The notes under the pieces are model-generated. The model saw only the letters and a program-made list of their open reading frames with translations, did not search any database and was not told where the DNA came from. Position numbers and translations under genes: made by a program. Below are positions 42,201 through 50,123 of a stretch of 64,000 nt of DNA, one piece after another. Each line of letters opens with the position of its first letter. Position 1 is the stretch's first letter. This DNA is from Metellina segmentata (lineage: Eukaryota; Arthropoda; Arachnida; Araneae; Tetragnathidae): positions 73,792,698 through 73,856,697 of the forward strand of contig OX375877.1 in the NCBI GenBank assembly GCA_947359465.1. The letters run 5' to 3'.

Positions 42201-45200
42201 TGTCGTAGAAACAGGTAAAGTGGAAGAACCTGTGCTTGCAGTTGGAGTTGACGCAGGACTCGAATCACTTACTGTTGATAAACCTGCAGTTAAAATTATG
42301 TGAAATATCGCCTCTAAACATATGAGTTGAAGAATACGTGGATGGAAGATGAAAAAAATGTCACTAGGAACTTAACTCTTTTCTCAAAGGGAAGACAATA
42401 TTGTAAAATTTGTTTCGAAATACTTTCTAGTGAACTTTATTTTATGAATTAGTTCTGAAATAAGGATTGAAAGACGGAAATTATCACGACAATCAACGAC
42501 ATACTGATTTTTGTTAGACTCTCTCAGTCAGCTTTAATATTCGTATATATTCTATGAACGTTAAATTCTCAAATGTTTCCTGTCGTTGACACAGGTGACG
42601 TAAAGTATCCCTTGCTTGCTGTTGGAGTGGAAGTACGACTTGAACCACTTGCCGAAGAGCCCCCTGAATGTAAAATTGTCTATATCAGAATAATTTCTTC
42701 AATATTTTCCTCACACTTTTTTATGGTGCATATTTGAATTGCAAATTTGGTATAAAATTTTAGTTAATTTATTGAAATCGAAAAGATTTTAGAGAAAATA
42801 ACCCACATTAGAAAACCCCTGATGTGAATTGGGCCTTAATAAGTTAGGTTGACACAAAACTGAAGCATCCATATGCAGAAAACACCTCAATCTGGTGTTT
42901 TAATAGCAACCTTTGTTCGAGTGTCTCCGTTCGTTCGTGCACGACTGAAACTTGAGGTACATATGAATATGGTACGCTGTTTATATGACACACGTATTGA
43001 CTGGCGTTTGGGATTTTTTCCATTAATTTTAAATCGGCGGAAAATATTACACCAAAATAGATTCCTAAATGGTGATTTTCTTTAAATAAATAATTTTATT
43101 TGTAACTTTTATATTTTCGTAGCACGACTTTGGCCATTCTGACGAAGATGAGTATTACGAACACAAAAACGACTATTTACCTGGAGAACTTTGTTGCCTT
43201 GATTTAATGCTTTTTTTAATGCAGTTCAAAATGGGATGCAAATTCAATCATATTCGATATTTTGAAGATATTTTCCAACAAAAGGGATAGTATATAATTT
43301 TATTTTTGTGGTAACGTATACCGACGACGTTCCGTTTAAGTTTTCATGTGTGTCAAACGTCTTGAAAAAATATATATAAATTTAAACAAACAAATAGAAA
43401 GATAAACTTCGAAGTTATTTTTTTAATGTTTTCATGAAATGTGAAAGATAAGTTTTAATTTTTTTATTTATTTTTCACATCCTCGTGATTAATTGAACTC
43501 GATATGACTTTTCAAAAAGAAATTATTAGTCTGGTATACTGTACGTAGTTTAATGGTGATCTTATTTAACGTAGAATTTATGTTTCAATCTTGAAATTAG
43601 TGTTATTACAGACTTTTATCGAAATTGTTATTCTATAAAAACAGAAATTATCTTCACAATCTTCCGGTTTTCGATATAACACTTGTTTTTGGTCATTATT
43701 ATACATTTTTAGTTTTGCACAATTCTCGCGTCTTTTTGTAGATTTTAATTGAAAAACACGCAAACGTGGTAGAAACGAATTTTTGAAAGGTCCGTGTGAA
43801 CACCCTTTGCGCGTTTTACCAAGTTCAGATTTACTTCTGCATTTTATATTGTGTTTTTATTCATTCAAATCAAGCATCAAACCAAAAGCATAATTTTCTT
43901 AGTAAAAAATAAATTTTCTGTAGTCGTAACTAATCTTTTAGCGAAAAGCATTTGCATCTATTTACAAGATTTATCACAGGAAATTTACCACGGGGGGGAA
44001 AATGTCAGTTTAAACTGTGAGAGAGAAATAATCAGATTACTTTGTGAATGAAGGTAAAATATCATGTCAGCATAAAATGATATACATGTTATTAAGTATT
44101 TAAAATAAACTAATACAAAAAATTTACCCAAAATATTCTTTTTTTTCTTTAGTGTCTCCAACTTCACAAAAAATTTCTACAATATCTTCCCAAGACGAAT
44201 TTTTCAATACTCTGTTCTTATAATCAGGGCACCCCATATTCCGAATATGGAAGATAATATTAATATGTATGATTTTCATCTCAACATCTATGTAAGCAGT
44301 TGTAAATAAATAAATATTGATTAAAAACTATAAAAAAATTTTCGACGAAAATTTTTTTTTTCTTATTTGAAAATTCAGTTAAAACTCTTAATTACACTTA
44401 TGGTTTTCCAGCATGTTTGTACAATTCTACCAAACGAAATGATCCTCTTAGTAATAAAACGTGAAATGAGACAGTGTCTGTCACACCTGTCGTAGAAACA
44501 GGTAAGGTGGAAGAACCTGTGCTTGCAGTTGGAGTTGACGCAGGACTCGAATCACTTACAGTTGATCCGCCTGTAATTTAAATTCTGTGAAATCTCGCTT
44601 CTAAACCTATGAGTTGAAGCATATATGCATGGATGATGAATAACATATCACAAGGAACTTTAGTCTTTCGAAAGGAAGACAATTTTAAGTGAATTTGTTT
44701 CGATATTCAAGTCAATGTGATTTCATGCATTATTTCTGATATTAATTTAGATCGACAGAATTTATTACTTTTACAAACAACGATATACTAGTGTTTCCTT
44801 TGCGTCTGTATATTTCGTTGCCATTTTGTATTCTTTTCAAGTTATGCCTCACACTTGGCTGCTAAATGGCATCATAGGACATTATATGGTCATAATTACG
44901 GATCGTATTACTACTCATACATTTGTACAAACCTTAATACAGCCCTCACATATCACGCAATTGACAGTCAACTAGAAATAGCATATCGCACCCCGGCAAG
45001 AAAAGTGACACAACTCAAAATTGCAGCATTTGAGAAACATCAACTTAAAGGATACTATAAAACTTATATTGAAATAGTATAAGCTTCTTTTAAATTTTAG
45101 GTAGTATTTATGGTGGTAACTTCTATTATATTCCATAGAATAGTAATATAACACCCTGGGGCACCTCATGCATAGTTTTCAATGACATAACATCAAAGTT

Positions 45201-48200
45201 TATATTTTTTTACTTGTGTCACTTTTCTTGCCGGGGTGCGATATATCGAATTGTGCCACTACTTAATTCTGGAGGGAGAGTATGATCATGACTGGTGGGT
45301 ATCACTTCAAAAATTAGCTTTAAATATTGTAGTGTATATGCATACGTACATATACACACAACTGTATAAGCTTTCTCCTCTATGGAGAACTTTTATTTCA
45401 ACATATTTGACTAACGTTCAAAATACAGTAGTGTATATGGATAACCTTTATCTATATCCATCACTGAGAACTTTTTGTTTAAACATATTAGACAGAGTTC
45501 CATTTTCGTTCACACGTCTATCTAAAGATACTGTCTTCTTGGTGAGCACAGAAAAGCAGTAAATCATTATCTGAATCGAGTTTTGAGTGCCATATGAAAT
45601 ACATTTATCAAAGCGTGATAGCAGTAAATTGTTATCTGAAACGCGTTTTGAGTGCCATATGAAATACATTTATCAAAGCGTGATAGGATGGAAAGAAATA
45701 ATGCAGATATATTAAGAAATAATGGAAGGAAAAAATCTCACATAAGTACTGTCATCTGTTTGTTTCATGATATGAGTAAACTTTACAACTAACTAATTTT
45801 AAAGTAGAAAGAAACATAATGAAAAGTTATTTAAAAATAAAAAGCTGTTTGAAAACAAAAAGTTATTTAAAAATAAAAAGTTATTTAAAAATAAAAAGTT
45901 ATTTAAAAATAAAAAATTATTTAAAAATAAAAAGTTATTTAAAAATAAAAAGTTATTTAAAAATAAAAATTTATTTAAAATAAAAATTTATTTAAAATAA
46001 AAAATTATTTAAAAATAAAAAATTATTTAAAAATAAAAATTAAAAACTATTTTAAAACATTGTTTATTCACAGTTAGCTTGGGGAAAATATCTAGCTTAT
46101 TATTTTAAAACGGTTTGGGTTTTATGACGCAAGGGGCATATTTGGGCAAGAGGCTTCAAACATAAAACAGATTAGGTTATATTAGGTACTTAATTAACGT
46201 CTAACCGAGTAGCACGATAAACACGACACACCACTGTAAGTAATGGGTATACATTTTCATGGAAGGTTTTACTAATACGGAAGAATACGCTCTGATTAAG
46301 TAACAGGATTGATGGCACAATAGACTTATGCACAATGGAAAAACCCACTGAATCATTAAAAAAAGAATTTAAAAGTAACCATAAACTTTGTTACCTGTTT
46401 GTGGTGGGTTAGGACCAAACAGTGCCGACATTACTGCGGATATTATAGCTTGTGGAAGACTTTGATCTTCGTCATCCGGGTTGGTTGCTAAAGTAGCTAA
46501 TGTGGTTGCCATTGTAGAAGTTGGTGCAGTCTTTGATTTTGTAGACCCCATTGTAGTTGAGGGCATGACACTTGTTTTTGTAGTTGTGGGTGTAGTAGTC
46601 GGTGGCATTGAACCAGACGACATCATAGCACCTGATTGAGGGACCGGAGCAGCTTGTGGCACATCCTGAACCTCATCAGGGGTTGTTTGTATAGTAGTTG
46701 CTACTGATGTTGCTAATGGTGAAGTTGATACAGTTGTCGGCGTTGTAGTTGTGGGCACAGTAGTCGGTATTGTTGTTGTGGGAAGAGTAGTCGGCATTGT
46801 TGTTGTGGGAAGAGTAGTCGGCATAGTTGTAGTAGGCAGAGTGGTCGGCATTGTTGTAGTAGGCAGAGTGGTTGGCATTTTAGTAGTGGGCAGAGTGGTC
46901 GGCATTGTAGTTGTGGGAAGAGTAGTCGGCATAGTTGTAGTGGGCAGAGTGGTCGGCATTGTAGTAGTGGGTAGGGTAGTCGACATTGTAGTTGGGGCTT
47001 GTGTTGTAGTTCTGTATGGGTAGTAATCGTAAACTTGTTGACCATTGTAGTAGTAATATGTCCCTGAGAATGTAAATAAGATATTTACACATATTATACA
47101 TTACTAAAATAAAAGTGCGTGACAAAATAGAAATGGATTAGATTCATCCATTAAGATGCTAAAGTTATTTAGGTTTGACCTTTCAACATTTGCGTAAAAT
47201 AGCCACATTATTCTTAAAATCTTATCCGTTTCTAACGTGGAATATTAGTTTGTGTAACATAATATTCACTCTACAAAATTAGGATATCTTATACCATAAG
47301 TTCTTTATCTCAGAATGTAGTTAATACCAGTTAAATTAAAAAATAGAAGTTTTCATGTATGAACCTATAAATCTTGATACGAATAGATGTATGATGATCA
47401 TCCTACAGATATCCCTAACTATCTGTCAGGAACACAATTCTGTTCCACGTACCCTAGTGGGAAAATACAGTATTGGATGACCTAGAGGGTGATGTTATCG
47501 TTTTTGGAATGGTTAGATGGAGCACCAAACTAGAGTTACTGCACTATCCCTGTAGATATCGAGTCTTCTCTTTTTGTATTTTTGTATTCTTCTTGCACAC
47601 GTGTGACACAATATTACTTATAGCATTATTTTTAGAGTTACTGGTATGAGTTTGATTATACTATTCTCCAAATAAAAGGATTATTTAACATAATAAATAC
47701 ACAATACTCTTTAGAAAGTATTTTTTATGTAACTACGTCTACAAATTTAAAGTTTCTTCTATTGGTCACGAATTTATGCTATAATATATCGACAATTTGC
47801 TTATATATTTATGCTATTAACTCTATCATCAATTTCTTTATATATTCATGCTATATATTACCAATTTATTTATATATTTATGTTACATATTACCAATTTA
47901 TATTTATATTTATGATATATTACTAATTTATATATATATTTATGTTACTTCGCAATTAATTTTGTGCAAAATTATTTATTAACTTTATATGTTGCATGAA
48001 CTTTAGTAAGTTACTTTTCTAACACATAATTTTAAAAAATTTTAGAGCGTGAGGAACCTTTAGAATATCTTATGAGTATATTCTAATGATTACTTTTATT
48101 TAGGACGTGATTGGTTGGTTTTACTTTTATAGCGAATGGGCCATATTTATTTAAATTTGTCTAATTGGTGCCAAAAACGTAAATAGGCATACACCCAAGT

Positions 48201-48966
48201 GGAAAGTTTTACTAATTCAGAAGAGACGGCGAATCACTCAAAGGGGAATCGAAACTCCACGGTCTGCAACTCACAGCTTGCTAGCCAGTGAGCAAACCCG
48301 CTGAGCCACAATGAGTCCTTAAATGAAAGAAAAATTCAGATTGCTCTTAGGTTTTACTTACTTCCATCTGGATCAGTTCCATAAGAGTAAGATTGTCCTG
48401 AAATTAAAAATCACATGTAGAGTTTAACAAAATGAGCTCAAGTTAACAAAATTCAAGAACAAATAGTTTTGAATTTCTTGTTCAATTTTTAATATAAATA
48501 CAGGGATATTTTAATGAGGCAACATTCTTTAGATCCACATTGTGTGATTGGTAAAATCTCTTTGGTCTTCCTTAAGTACTGTTCGAAACACTACAATAAA
48601 GATGCATTGAAAGAATTCTATTTTTTTGTTTATCGCTAAATTTGATATTGTAAATTTTTAAGCAGTAAATCAAAATTTATTGCAGAGAAAATTATCCGAT
48701 TTGCAAATCCACCTATCATCTGCCCAACCTCTATACTACGGCTGATACAGCTGTTGTACATTGATCGTGCCAAGCAATAATTTAGACTACGGCCATTATA
48801 GCAGTTGTACCGTGAAAGTTATAAGAATCGCGACAAAAAAGAATTTAGGCTATGGCCGGTACAGCAGTTGTGCATTTAAAGTTATAAAAATTGAGCCAAG
48901 AAATAATCGCCTCAATTATATCTATAGCCGAAGTCAAGAGGTTAAGGATTTTTCCAAGTTGTACTA

Positions 48967-49022
<56 letters not shown>

Positions 49023-49880
49023 AGACAGATATCAAGTAATGGACACACACATTGAAAGCTTAACAGACACAAAGAGTAAAACACACGCAGAGAGAAACCG
49101 AAACTGACAGAAATCAAACATTCACCAACAACAACCCGCAAGTTGCTAGCGCAGTAGGAAATCTACTGAGAATTCTTCCCGATACGAAGTGCATGAGAAA
49201 AGCATGATGATTCACGAGAAGGTATAATAGAATTTCAATCCTCAAGTTAGAGAAGTTTAAAAAAAAAATCCAAAATTGTGCAAACAAATACTTTGGAAGA
49301 CAAATGAGTTATAAGATTATAAGAAATTAATCTAGTGTATGATTATCCATAAGAAATCCAAAGGAGAAATATTTGCTTTTTAGGTAAAAGCAATATTTTA
49401 AAGTCATTTTACAGGATAAAAGATATCTTGAATGGTAAAATGAAGCTTAAAAATCAACTATACAAATTTGACGTTGAAAATATGGAGTAGAAATTAAAAT
49501 TTGTACACAGTGAAACAATAGACAAAATTTAAAATAATATATTTTGTTAATGTTTGCCAAAACCAAGGTTTTTTCTTTAATGTCAAAAGAACACTATAAT
49601 TAGTTCATTAATAAAAATAATAATTAGTTAATAAAACAATTATGGCATGCAAGTAAAAAACCTTCAAATTGATATATTGATTGATGGTATCATATATAGC
49701 TTGTTTTTCAAAGCTATACTTAAAAATAATGAGAAAAATTTCTCGTACCATTTGGATAAGTGTACTGAACTTGATATGTATAACGCTGGTTGTAGTTAGG
49801 ATAATTGGCATTTGTGGGATAGTTGTAATTGTAGTTGTAATGATATGGTCCGAATCCGTAGTTCTGGTAGTAATTGTAAC
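165..49880 (-). CDS. Modular Ser/Thr/Gly/Pro-rich secreted-type protein gene, partial at both ends
   Basis: Spliced minus-strand gene. Transcript order: Tyr/Asn-rich exon (49749-49880), linker exon (48362-48397), Thr/Pro exon (46395-47063), edge exons D24 (44487-44570), D23 (42200-42283) and A23 (41303-41380), then 22 repeats of exons D-C-B-A down to 165. Every internal exon is phase 1 at both ends: the last base of a Gly codon in G|GT form spans most junctions, and the acceptor is always AG and the donor GT. Composition is Gly, Ser, Thr, Pro with few charges, as in mucins and silk- or glue-associated proteins, so an extracellular, O-glycosylated product is likely; this is inference. The visible coding part is about 3,000 residues. 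No stop codon is reached at the left edge and no start exon was securely found on the right. I do not recognise the family. Exon skipping would preserve frame everywhere. Confidence 0.8.
482..607 (-). CDS. Type exon B (unit 1)
   Basis: 126 bp, phase 1-1. Acceptor ttttcag|GTGGAT, donor CCACAG|gtaaag. It encodes 42 residues: GSSSSNSSPDVSQSAN, then two internal copies of the TGSSGTPGSST motif separated by SGN. It is the longest module and the only one with the internal duplication. Copies in other units vary at single residues: Ser to Leu in unit 4, Thr to Ala in unit 18. Confidence 0.84.
874..954 (-). CDS. Type exon C (unit 1)
   Basis: 81 bp, phase 1-1. Acceptor tgatcag|GTGGCT, donor TCGACAG|gtacta. 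It encodes GSSTSDSSPASTPTAS then TGSSTTPVST. Units 7 and 13 carry Ser to Arg and unit 22 carries Ala to Thr. Confidence 0.82.
1210..1293 (-). CDS. Type exon D (unit 1)
   Basis: 84 bp, phase 1-1. Acceptor attacag|GCGGAT, donor ACGACAG|gtgtga. It encodes GSTVSDSRPASTPTAS then TGSSILPVSTT. Most units read SSP and STLP; units 1 and 3 share SRP with ILP, and units 4 and 8 have SRP only. Confidence 0.82.
1595..1678 (-). pseudogene. Dead exon E (unit 1; same state in all 22 units)
   Basis: Aligned with the edge copy at 42580-42663. The acceptor (atccag|GTGGAT) remains. The donor GACAG|g is replaced by GAAAATT, so no 5' splice site exists, and read-through meets TGA five codons past the old Val-Ser-Thr end. 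The residues have drifted (GFWASCSSIAST) away from the module consensus. It is presumably skipped, leaving a 669-bp intron between exon A of one unit and exon D of the next. Confidence 0.7.
1799..3597 (-). repeat. Unit 2
   Basis: Exons D 3009-3092, C 2673-2753, B 2280-2405, A 1963-2040; dead E 3394-3477. Common-type exons. Confidence 0.9.
3598..5395 (-). repeat. Unit 3
   Basis: Exons D 4807-4890, C 4471-4551, B 4079-4204, A 3762-3839; dead E 5192-5275. Nearly a copy of unit 1. Confidence 0.9.
5396..7194 (-). repeat. Unit 4
   Basis: Exons D 6606-6689, C 6270-6350, B 5877-6002, A 5560-5637; dead E 6991-7074. Exon B has GSLGTPG in place of GSSGTPG; D has SRP. Confidence 0.9.
7195..8994 (-). 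repeat. Unit 5
   Basis: Exons D 8406-8489, C 8070-8150, B 7676-7801, A 7359-7436; dead E 8791-8874. Shares the intron markers atatccatg and gatatgttg with unit 9 and gttaaaacc with unit 10. Confidence 0.9.
8995..10794 (-). repeat. Unit 6
   Basis: Exons D 10206-10289, C 9870-9950, B 9476-9601, A 9159-9236; dead E 10591-10674. Exon C has a synonymous change at its last Ser codon. Confidence 0.9.
10795..12595 (-). repeat. Unit 7
   Basis: Exons D 12006-12089, C 11670-11750, B 11276-11401, A 10959-11036; dead E 12391-12474. Exon C carries Ser to Arg, shared with unit 13. Confidence 0.9.
12596..14394 (-). repeat. Unit 8
   Basis: Exons D 13808-13891, C 13472-13552, B 13077-13202, A 12760-12837; dead E 14191-14274. 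Shares the markers gaaacatacc, gtgtggaaga and a one-base intron insertion after B with units 10 and 14. Confidence 0.9.
14395..16193 (-). repeat. Unit 9
   Basis: Exons D 15605-15688, C 15269-15349, B 14876-15001, A 14559-14636; dead E 15990-16073. Exon D has Ser to Phe (TGFSTLP), the only bulky aromatic change seen in a D module. Confidence 0.9.
16194..17994 (-). repeat. Unit 10
   Basis: Exons D 17406-17489, C 17070-17150, B 16675-16800, A 16358-16435; dead E 17791-17874. Same variant class as units 8 and 14 in the A/B region. Confidence 0.9.
17995..19793 (-). repeat. Unit 11
   Basis: Exons D 19205-19288, C 18870-18950, B 18476-18601, A 18159-18236; dead E 19590-19673. Shares gtggaatcaatac in E with units 6 and 12. 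Confidence 0.9.
19794..21593 (-). repeat. Unit 12
   Basis: Exons D 21005-21088, C 20669-20749, B 20275-20400, A 19958-20035; dead E 21390-21473. Confidence 0.9.
21594..23395 (-). repeat. Unit 13
   Basis: Exons D 22807-22890, C 22471-22551, B 22075-22200, A 21758-21835; dead E 23192-23275. C has the same Ser to Arg change as unit 7; there is a 2-bp TA gain in the B-C intron. Confidence 0.9.
24831..24854. repeat. (CCG)8 microsatellite
   Basis: Eight CCG triplets 24 bp inside the Helitron 5' end. Confidence 0.9.
25262..25730. repeat. Three degenerate copies of a roughly 190-bp AT-rich repeat
   Basis: Copies begin near 25262, 25450 and 25637, marked by tatacctcagaatatactc (first and third), ctctttcttayggtac, attatttttnaaatyggtt and gatgca. 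Internal to the Helitron; non-coding. Confidence 0.65.
26072..26359 (+). repeat. Reiterated hairpin block at the Helitron 3' end
   Basis: Perfect hairpins ttggtttgc-gaa-gcaaaccaa at 26232-26252 and 26274-26294, ggattgc-gca-gcaatcc at 26298-26314 and gggggc-gga-gccccc at 26342-26356. An older imperfect set lies at 26072-26165. The set looks like stacked copies of the Helitron 3' end. Confidence 0.75.
26750..28549 (-). repeat. Unit 15
   Basis: Exons D 27961-28044, C 27625-27705, B 27231-27356, A 26914-26991; dead E 28346-28429. Confidence 0.9.
28550..30349 (-). repeat. Unit 16
   Basis: Exons D 29761-29844, C 29424-29504, B 29030-29155, A 28714-28791; dead E 30146-30229. Shares ttttataagg and attgccttc with unit 17, a recent neighbour duplication. 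Confidence 0.9.
30350..32149 (-). repeat. Unit 17
   Basis: Exons D 31561-31644, C 31224-31304, B 30830-30955, A 30514-30591; dead E 31946-32029. Confidence 0.9.
32150..33949 (-). repeat. Unit 18
   Basis: Exons D 33361-33444, C 33024-33104, B 32631-32756, A 32314-32391; dead E 33746-33829. B has GAPG for GTPG. It carries several private substitutions. Confidence 0.9.
33950..35743 (-). repeat. Unit 19
   Basis: Exons D 35155-35238, C 34818-34898, B 34431-34556, A 34114-34191; dead E 35540-35623. A 6-bp deletion in the B-C intron is shared with unit 20. Confidence 0.9.
35744..37537 (-). repeat. Unit 20
   Basis: Exons D 36949-37032, C 36612-36692, B 36225-36350, A 35908-35985; dead E 37334-37417. 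Carries the same 6-bp deletion as unit 19. Confidence 0.9.
37538..39337 (-). repeat. Unit 21
   Basis: Exons D 38749-38832, C 38412-38492, B 38019-38144, A 37702-37779; dead E 39134-39217. Confidence 0.9.
39338..41138 (-). repeat. Unit 22
   Basis: Exons D 40550-40633, C 40214-40294, B 39819-39944, A 39502-39579; dead E 40935-41018. C has Ala to Thr. Last of the homogenised units; substitutions rise toward its right end. Confidence 0.9.
41303..41380 (-). CDS. Exon A of edge unit 23
   Basis: 78-bp type A exon, one plus-strand base different from the common copy (gaagtacc instead of gaactacc), with intact donor (gtatga) and acceptor (tattttag). It joins in phase 1 to unit 22. Its expected upstream partner, exon B23, is destroyed, so the transcript should splice D23 directly to A23. 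Confidence 0.7.
41631..41650 (-). pseudogene. Truncated exon B remnant in unit 23
   Basis: Only the last 20 or so bases of exon B and its donor (|gtaaag) remain. The rest of B, all of C and the introns between are replaced by a Tc1-like fragment, so there is no acceptor for this remnant. Confidence 0.65.
41651..42083 (+). pseudogene. Tc1/mariner-like transposase fragment
   Basis: Plus-strand translation across several frames gives family-typical pieces in the right order: an N-terminal helix-turn-helix-like stretch, AAHKPNITP, DHWKTVSLSDES (holding the first catalytic Asp of a Tc1 DDE domain), then an in-frame stop, DGRAW and IVPTVKFG. The parts with the second Asp and the Glu are missing. 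Frameshifts and stops mean it is dead. It replaces most of exon B, exon C and the B-C intron of unit 23, so insertion was accompanied by deletion. No terminal repeats seen. Confidence 0.75.
42200..42283 (-). CDS. Exon D of edge unit 23, diverged
   Basis: 84-bp type D exon with acceptor ctgcag|GTTTATC and donor ACAG|gtatga. The open frame reads GLSTVSDSSPASTPTAS and then the usual TGSST end. Gly at the second position of the module is replaced by Leu. Flanking introns are clearly alignable to the array but diverged. Confidence 0.7.
42580..42663 (-). pseudogene. Exon E of edge unit 23, least decayed copy
   Basis: 84-bp exon in the same frame as the others: GGSSASGSSRTSTPTAS, then KGYFTSPVSTTG. 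The acceptor (attcag) is intact but the donor reads ACAG|gaaac instead of GT, so it is probably skipped; reading through meets TGA three codons later. It shows that E was once a normal member of the exon family. Confidence 0.6.
42664..44224. other. Intron between edge units 24 and 23; mostly featureless
   Basis: AT-rich DNA. Apart from the unit 23 remnant up to about 42800 and a weak plus-strand open stretch at 43124-43291, I see no recognisable feature. Confidence 0.5.
43124..43291 (+). other. Possible terminal exon on the plus strand (weak)
   Basis: An acceptor-like ttttatattttcgtag precedes an open stretch of about 55 codons beginning HDFGHSDEDEYYEHKNDY and ending FQQKG-stop. Acidic/Tyr-rich start, two adjacent Cys further on. 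No upstream exon was found and I do not recognise it; it may be chance. Confidence 0.2.
44225..44790 (-). repeat. Edge unit 24, partial
   Basis: Homology begins at the old exon C acceptor region (aagataatattaatatg), runs through the C-D intron and exon D, and fades in the D-E intron. Introns are diverged while the D exon matches the array. Confidence 0.8.
44487..44570 (-). CDS. Exon D of edge unit 24 (first modular exon of the tail)
   Basis: 84-bp exon of type D with canonical acceptor (attacag) and donor (ACAG|gtgtga). Its 84 bases are the same as the common D exon of the main array, while the introns on both sides have many substitutions and indels relative to the array. It follows the Thr/Pro exon after a 1.8-kb intron. 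The unit around it (about 44225-44790) has lost exons A, B and C; homology starts just at the old exon C boundary. Confidence 0.72.
44983..45244. mobile_element. MITE-like element with 31-bp terminal inverted repeats
   Basis: The arms 44983-45013 and 45214-45244 are perfect reverse complements with the core caccccggcaagaaaagtg. The inside is non-coding and 200 bp long. A clear target duplication cannot be defined because the flanks are AT-rich, so the superfamily is unknown. Confidence 0.7.
45556..45685. repeat. 65-bp tandem duplication
   Basis: Two copies running from gcagtaaat to caaagcgtgata with a few differences. Confidence 0.8.
45822..46055. repeat. AT-rich minisatellite, 17-18 bp period
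   Basis: About 13 copies of aaaaagttatttaaaaat, decaying rightwards to aaaatttatttaaaat. Confidence 0.85.
46106..46310 (-). mobile_element. Degraded SINE remnant
   Basis: Contains gttttatgacgcaaggggca and catatttgggcaagag, related to copies near 58440 and 60320, and a gaaggttttactaatacgga segment shared with the SINE at 48095. The tRNA-like head is not recognisable. Confidence 0.5.
46395..47063 (-). CDS. Thr/Pro-rich mucin-like exon with nonapeptide repeats
   Basis: 669-bp exon (223 codons), phase 1 at both ends; acceptor ctcag|GGACAT, donor ACAG|gtaaca. It begins with a Tyr-rich stretch (TYYYYNGQQVYDYYPYR), then about eight tandem MPTTLPTTT nonapeptides (27-bp DNA period) and a degenerate Thr/Pro/Val/Ser part. 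It ends with a Ser/Thr region, an acidic patch (NPDDEDQ) and a short hydrophobic amphipathic segment (LPQAIISAVMSALFG). Dense Thr/Pro suggests heavy O-glycosylation (inference). The acidic plus amphipathic end is unlike the rest and may be a folded hinge or interaction motif. Apparent plus-strand reading frames over the repeat are antisense shadows. Confidence 0.8.
46744..46986 (-). repeat. 27-bp coding minisatellite (MPTTLPTTT)n
   Basis: About eight copies of a 27-bp unit coding M(P/S)TTLPTT(T/K), followed by one decayed copy (IPTTVPTTT). Copies differ mainly at synonymous sites (gttgtggga versus gtagtgggc on the plus strand), so the frame is kept. It is likely length-polymorphic. Confidence 0.85.
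47775..47950. repeat. AT-rich imperfect minisatellite
   Basis: About five copies of a 33-38-bp unit of the type ttatatatttatgctatwwattaccaat in the intron upstream of the Thr/Pro exon. The rest of this intron (47064-48361) is plain AT-rich DNA apart from the SINE. Confidence 0.65.
48095..48317 (-). mobile_element. tRNA-derived SINE
   Basis: On the minus strand the head reads tggctcagcggg (A-box-like) and gtttcgattcc (B box), about 40 bp apart, as in tRNA-derived SINEs transcribed by RNA polymerase III. The body extends to about 48095. No clean target duplication seen. Confidence 0.7.
48362..48397 (-). CDS. 36-bp linker exon
   Basis: Very short exon with a strong donor (GGAA|gtaagt) and acceptor (aatttcag|GACAATC). 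It encodes QSYSYGTDPDG and its ends are phase 1 on both sides, joining the Tyr/Asn exon to the Tyr-rich start of the Thr/Pro exon through an Arg codon split A|GG. The composition (Ser, Tyr, Gly, Asp) bridges the two neighbours. The call rests on the splice signals and the perfect frame match; an RNA read would settle it. Confidence 0.62.
48722..48935 (+). repeat. Tandem repeat of about 75 bp, three copies
   Basis: Copies share cggntatagcagttgtac, gttataagaatcg and gcaatttagactac-type segments. A related array is present in inverted orientation at 60710-60850. Confidence 0.65.
48969..49021. repeat. (CA)n microsatellite
   Basis: About 26 CA dinucleotides without interruption, in the intron between the linker exon and the Tyr/Asn exon. 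Confidence 0.95.
49022..49748. other. Intron sequence without recognised features
   Basis: AT-rich, no open frame of interest and no repeat family recognised. Confidence 0.5.
49749..49880 (-). CDS. Tyr/Asn-rich exon near the N-terminus
   Basis: 132-bp exon, phase 1 to phase 1. The acceptor on the minus strand is a pyrimidine-containing tract ending ttttcag; the donor is AATG|gtacga. It encodes 44 residues dominated by Tyr and Asn with NYNYP-type steps (for example HYNYNYNYP, then NYPNYNQRYTYQVQYTYPNG). Joining to the next exon gives GGA CAA without a frame break. Tyr/Asn-rich, Pro-punctuated sequence is typical of extracellular structural or adhesive arthropod proteins. The exon starts with a split Gly codon, so at least one further exon, presumably with the signal peptide, lies to the right. 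Confidence 0.72.
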
Positions 49881-50123
49881 CTGAAAAGATATAAATCAGT
49901 AACACAATCCTTGCATTGAATTCAAAAATTTTACGTATATAACAGTTAAAATAATTATAATAATAAATTTTCGTATTAATGAAAGAAACTGATTAGATTA
50001 CCCACTAATACGAAATTTACATAGAACTTAGGAAATTTTTTTTCAGATTTTGGTTTACTGAATATTTTATCAATATTTCGCAACGTTGCGCGAAAATTAA
50101 AGGAATTTAAACCTCCAAGAGGT

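Larger units (their letters stand above)
41139..42800 (-). repeat. Edge unit 23, diverged and rearranged
   Basis: Alignable to the array over 41139-41650 (A exon, A-B intron, B remnant) and about 42083-42800 (C-D intron, D, D-E intron, E and beyond), with many substitutions and indels. The middle is replaced by a Tc1-like sequence. Confidence 0.85.

Noticed and set aside
46751..47023. Val/Gly-rich plus-strand open frame
   Set aside because: It is the antisense of the Thr/Pro repeat, which has matching splice sites and frame on the minus strand.
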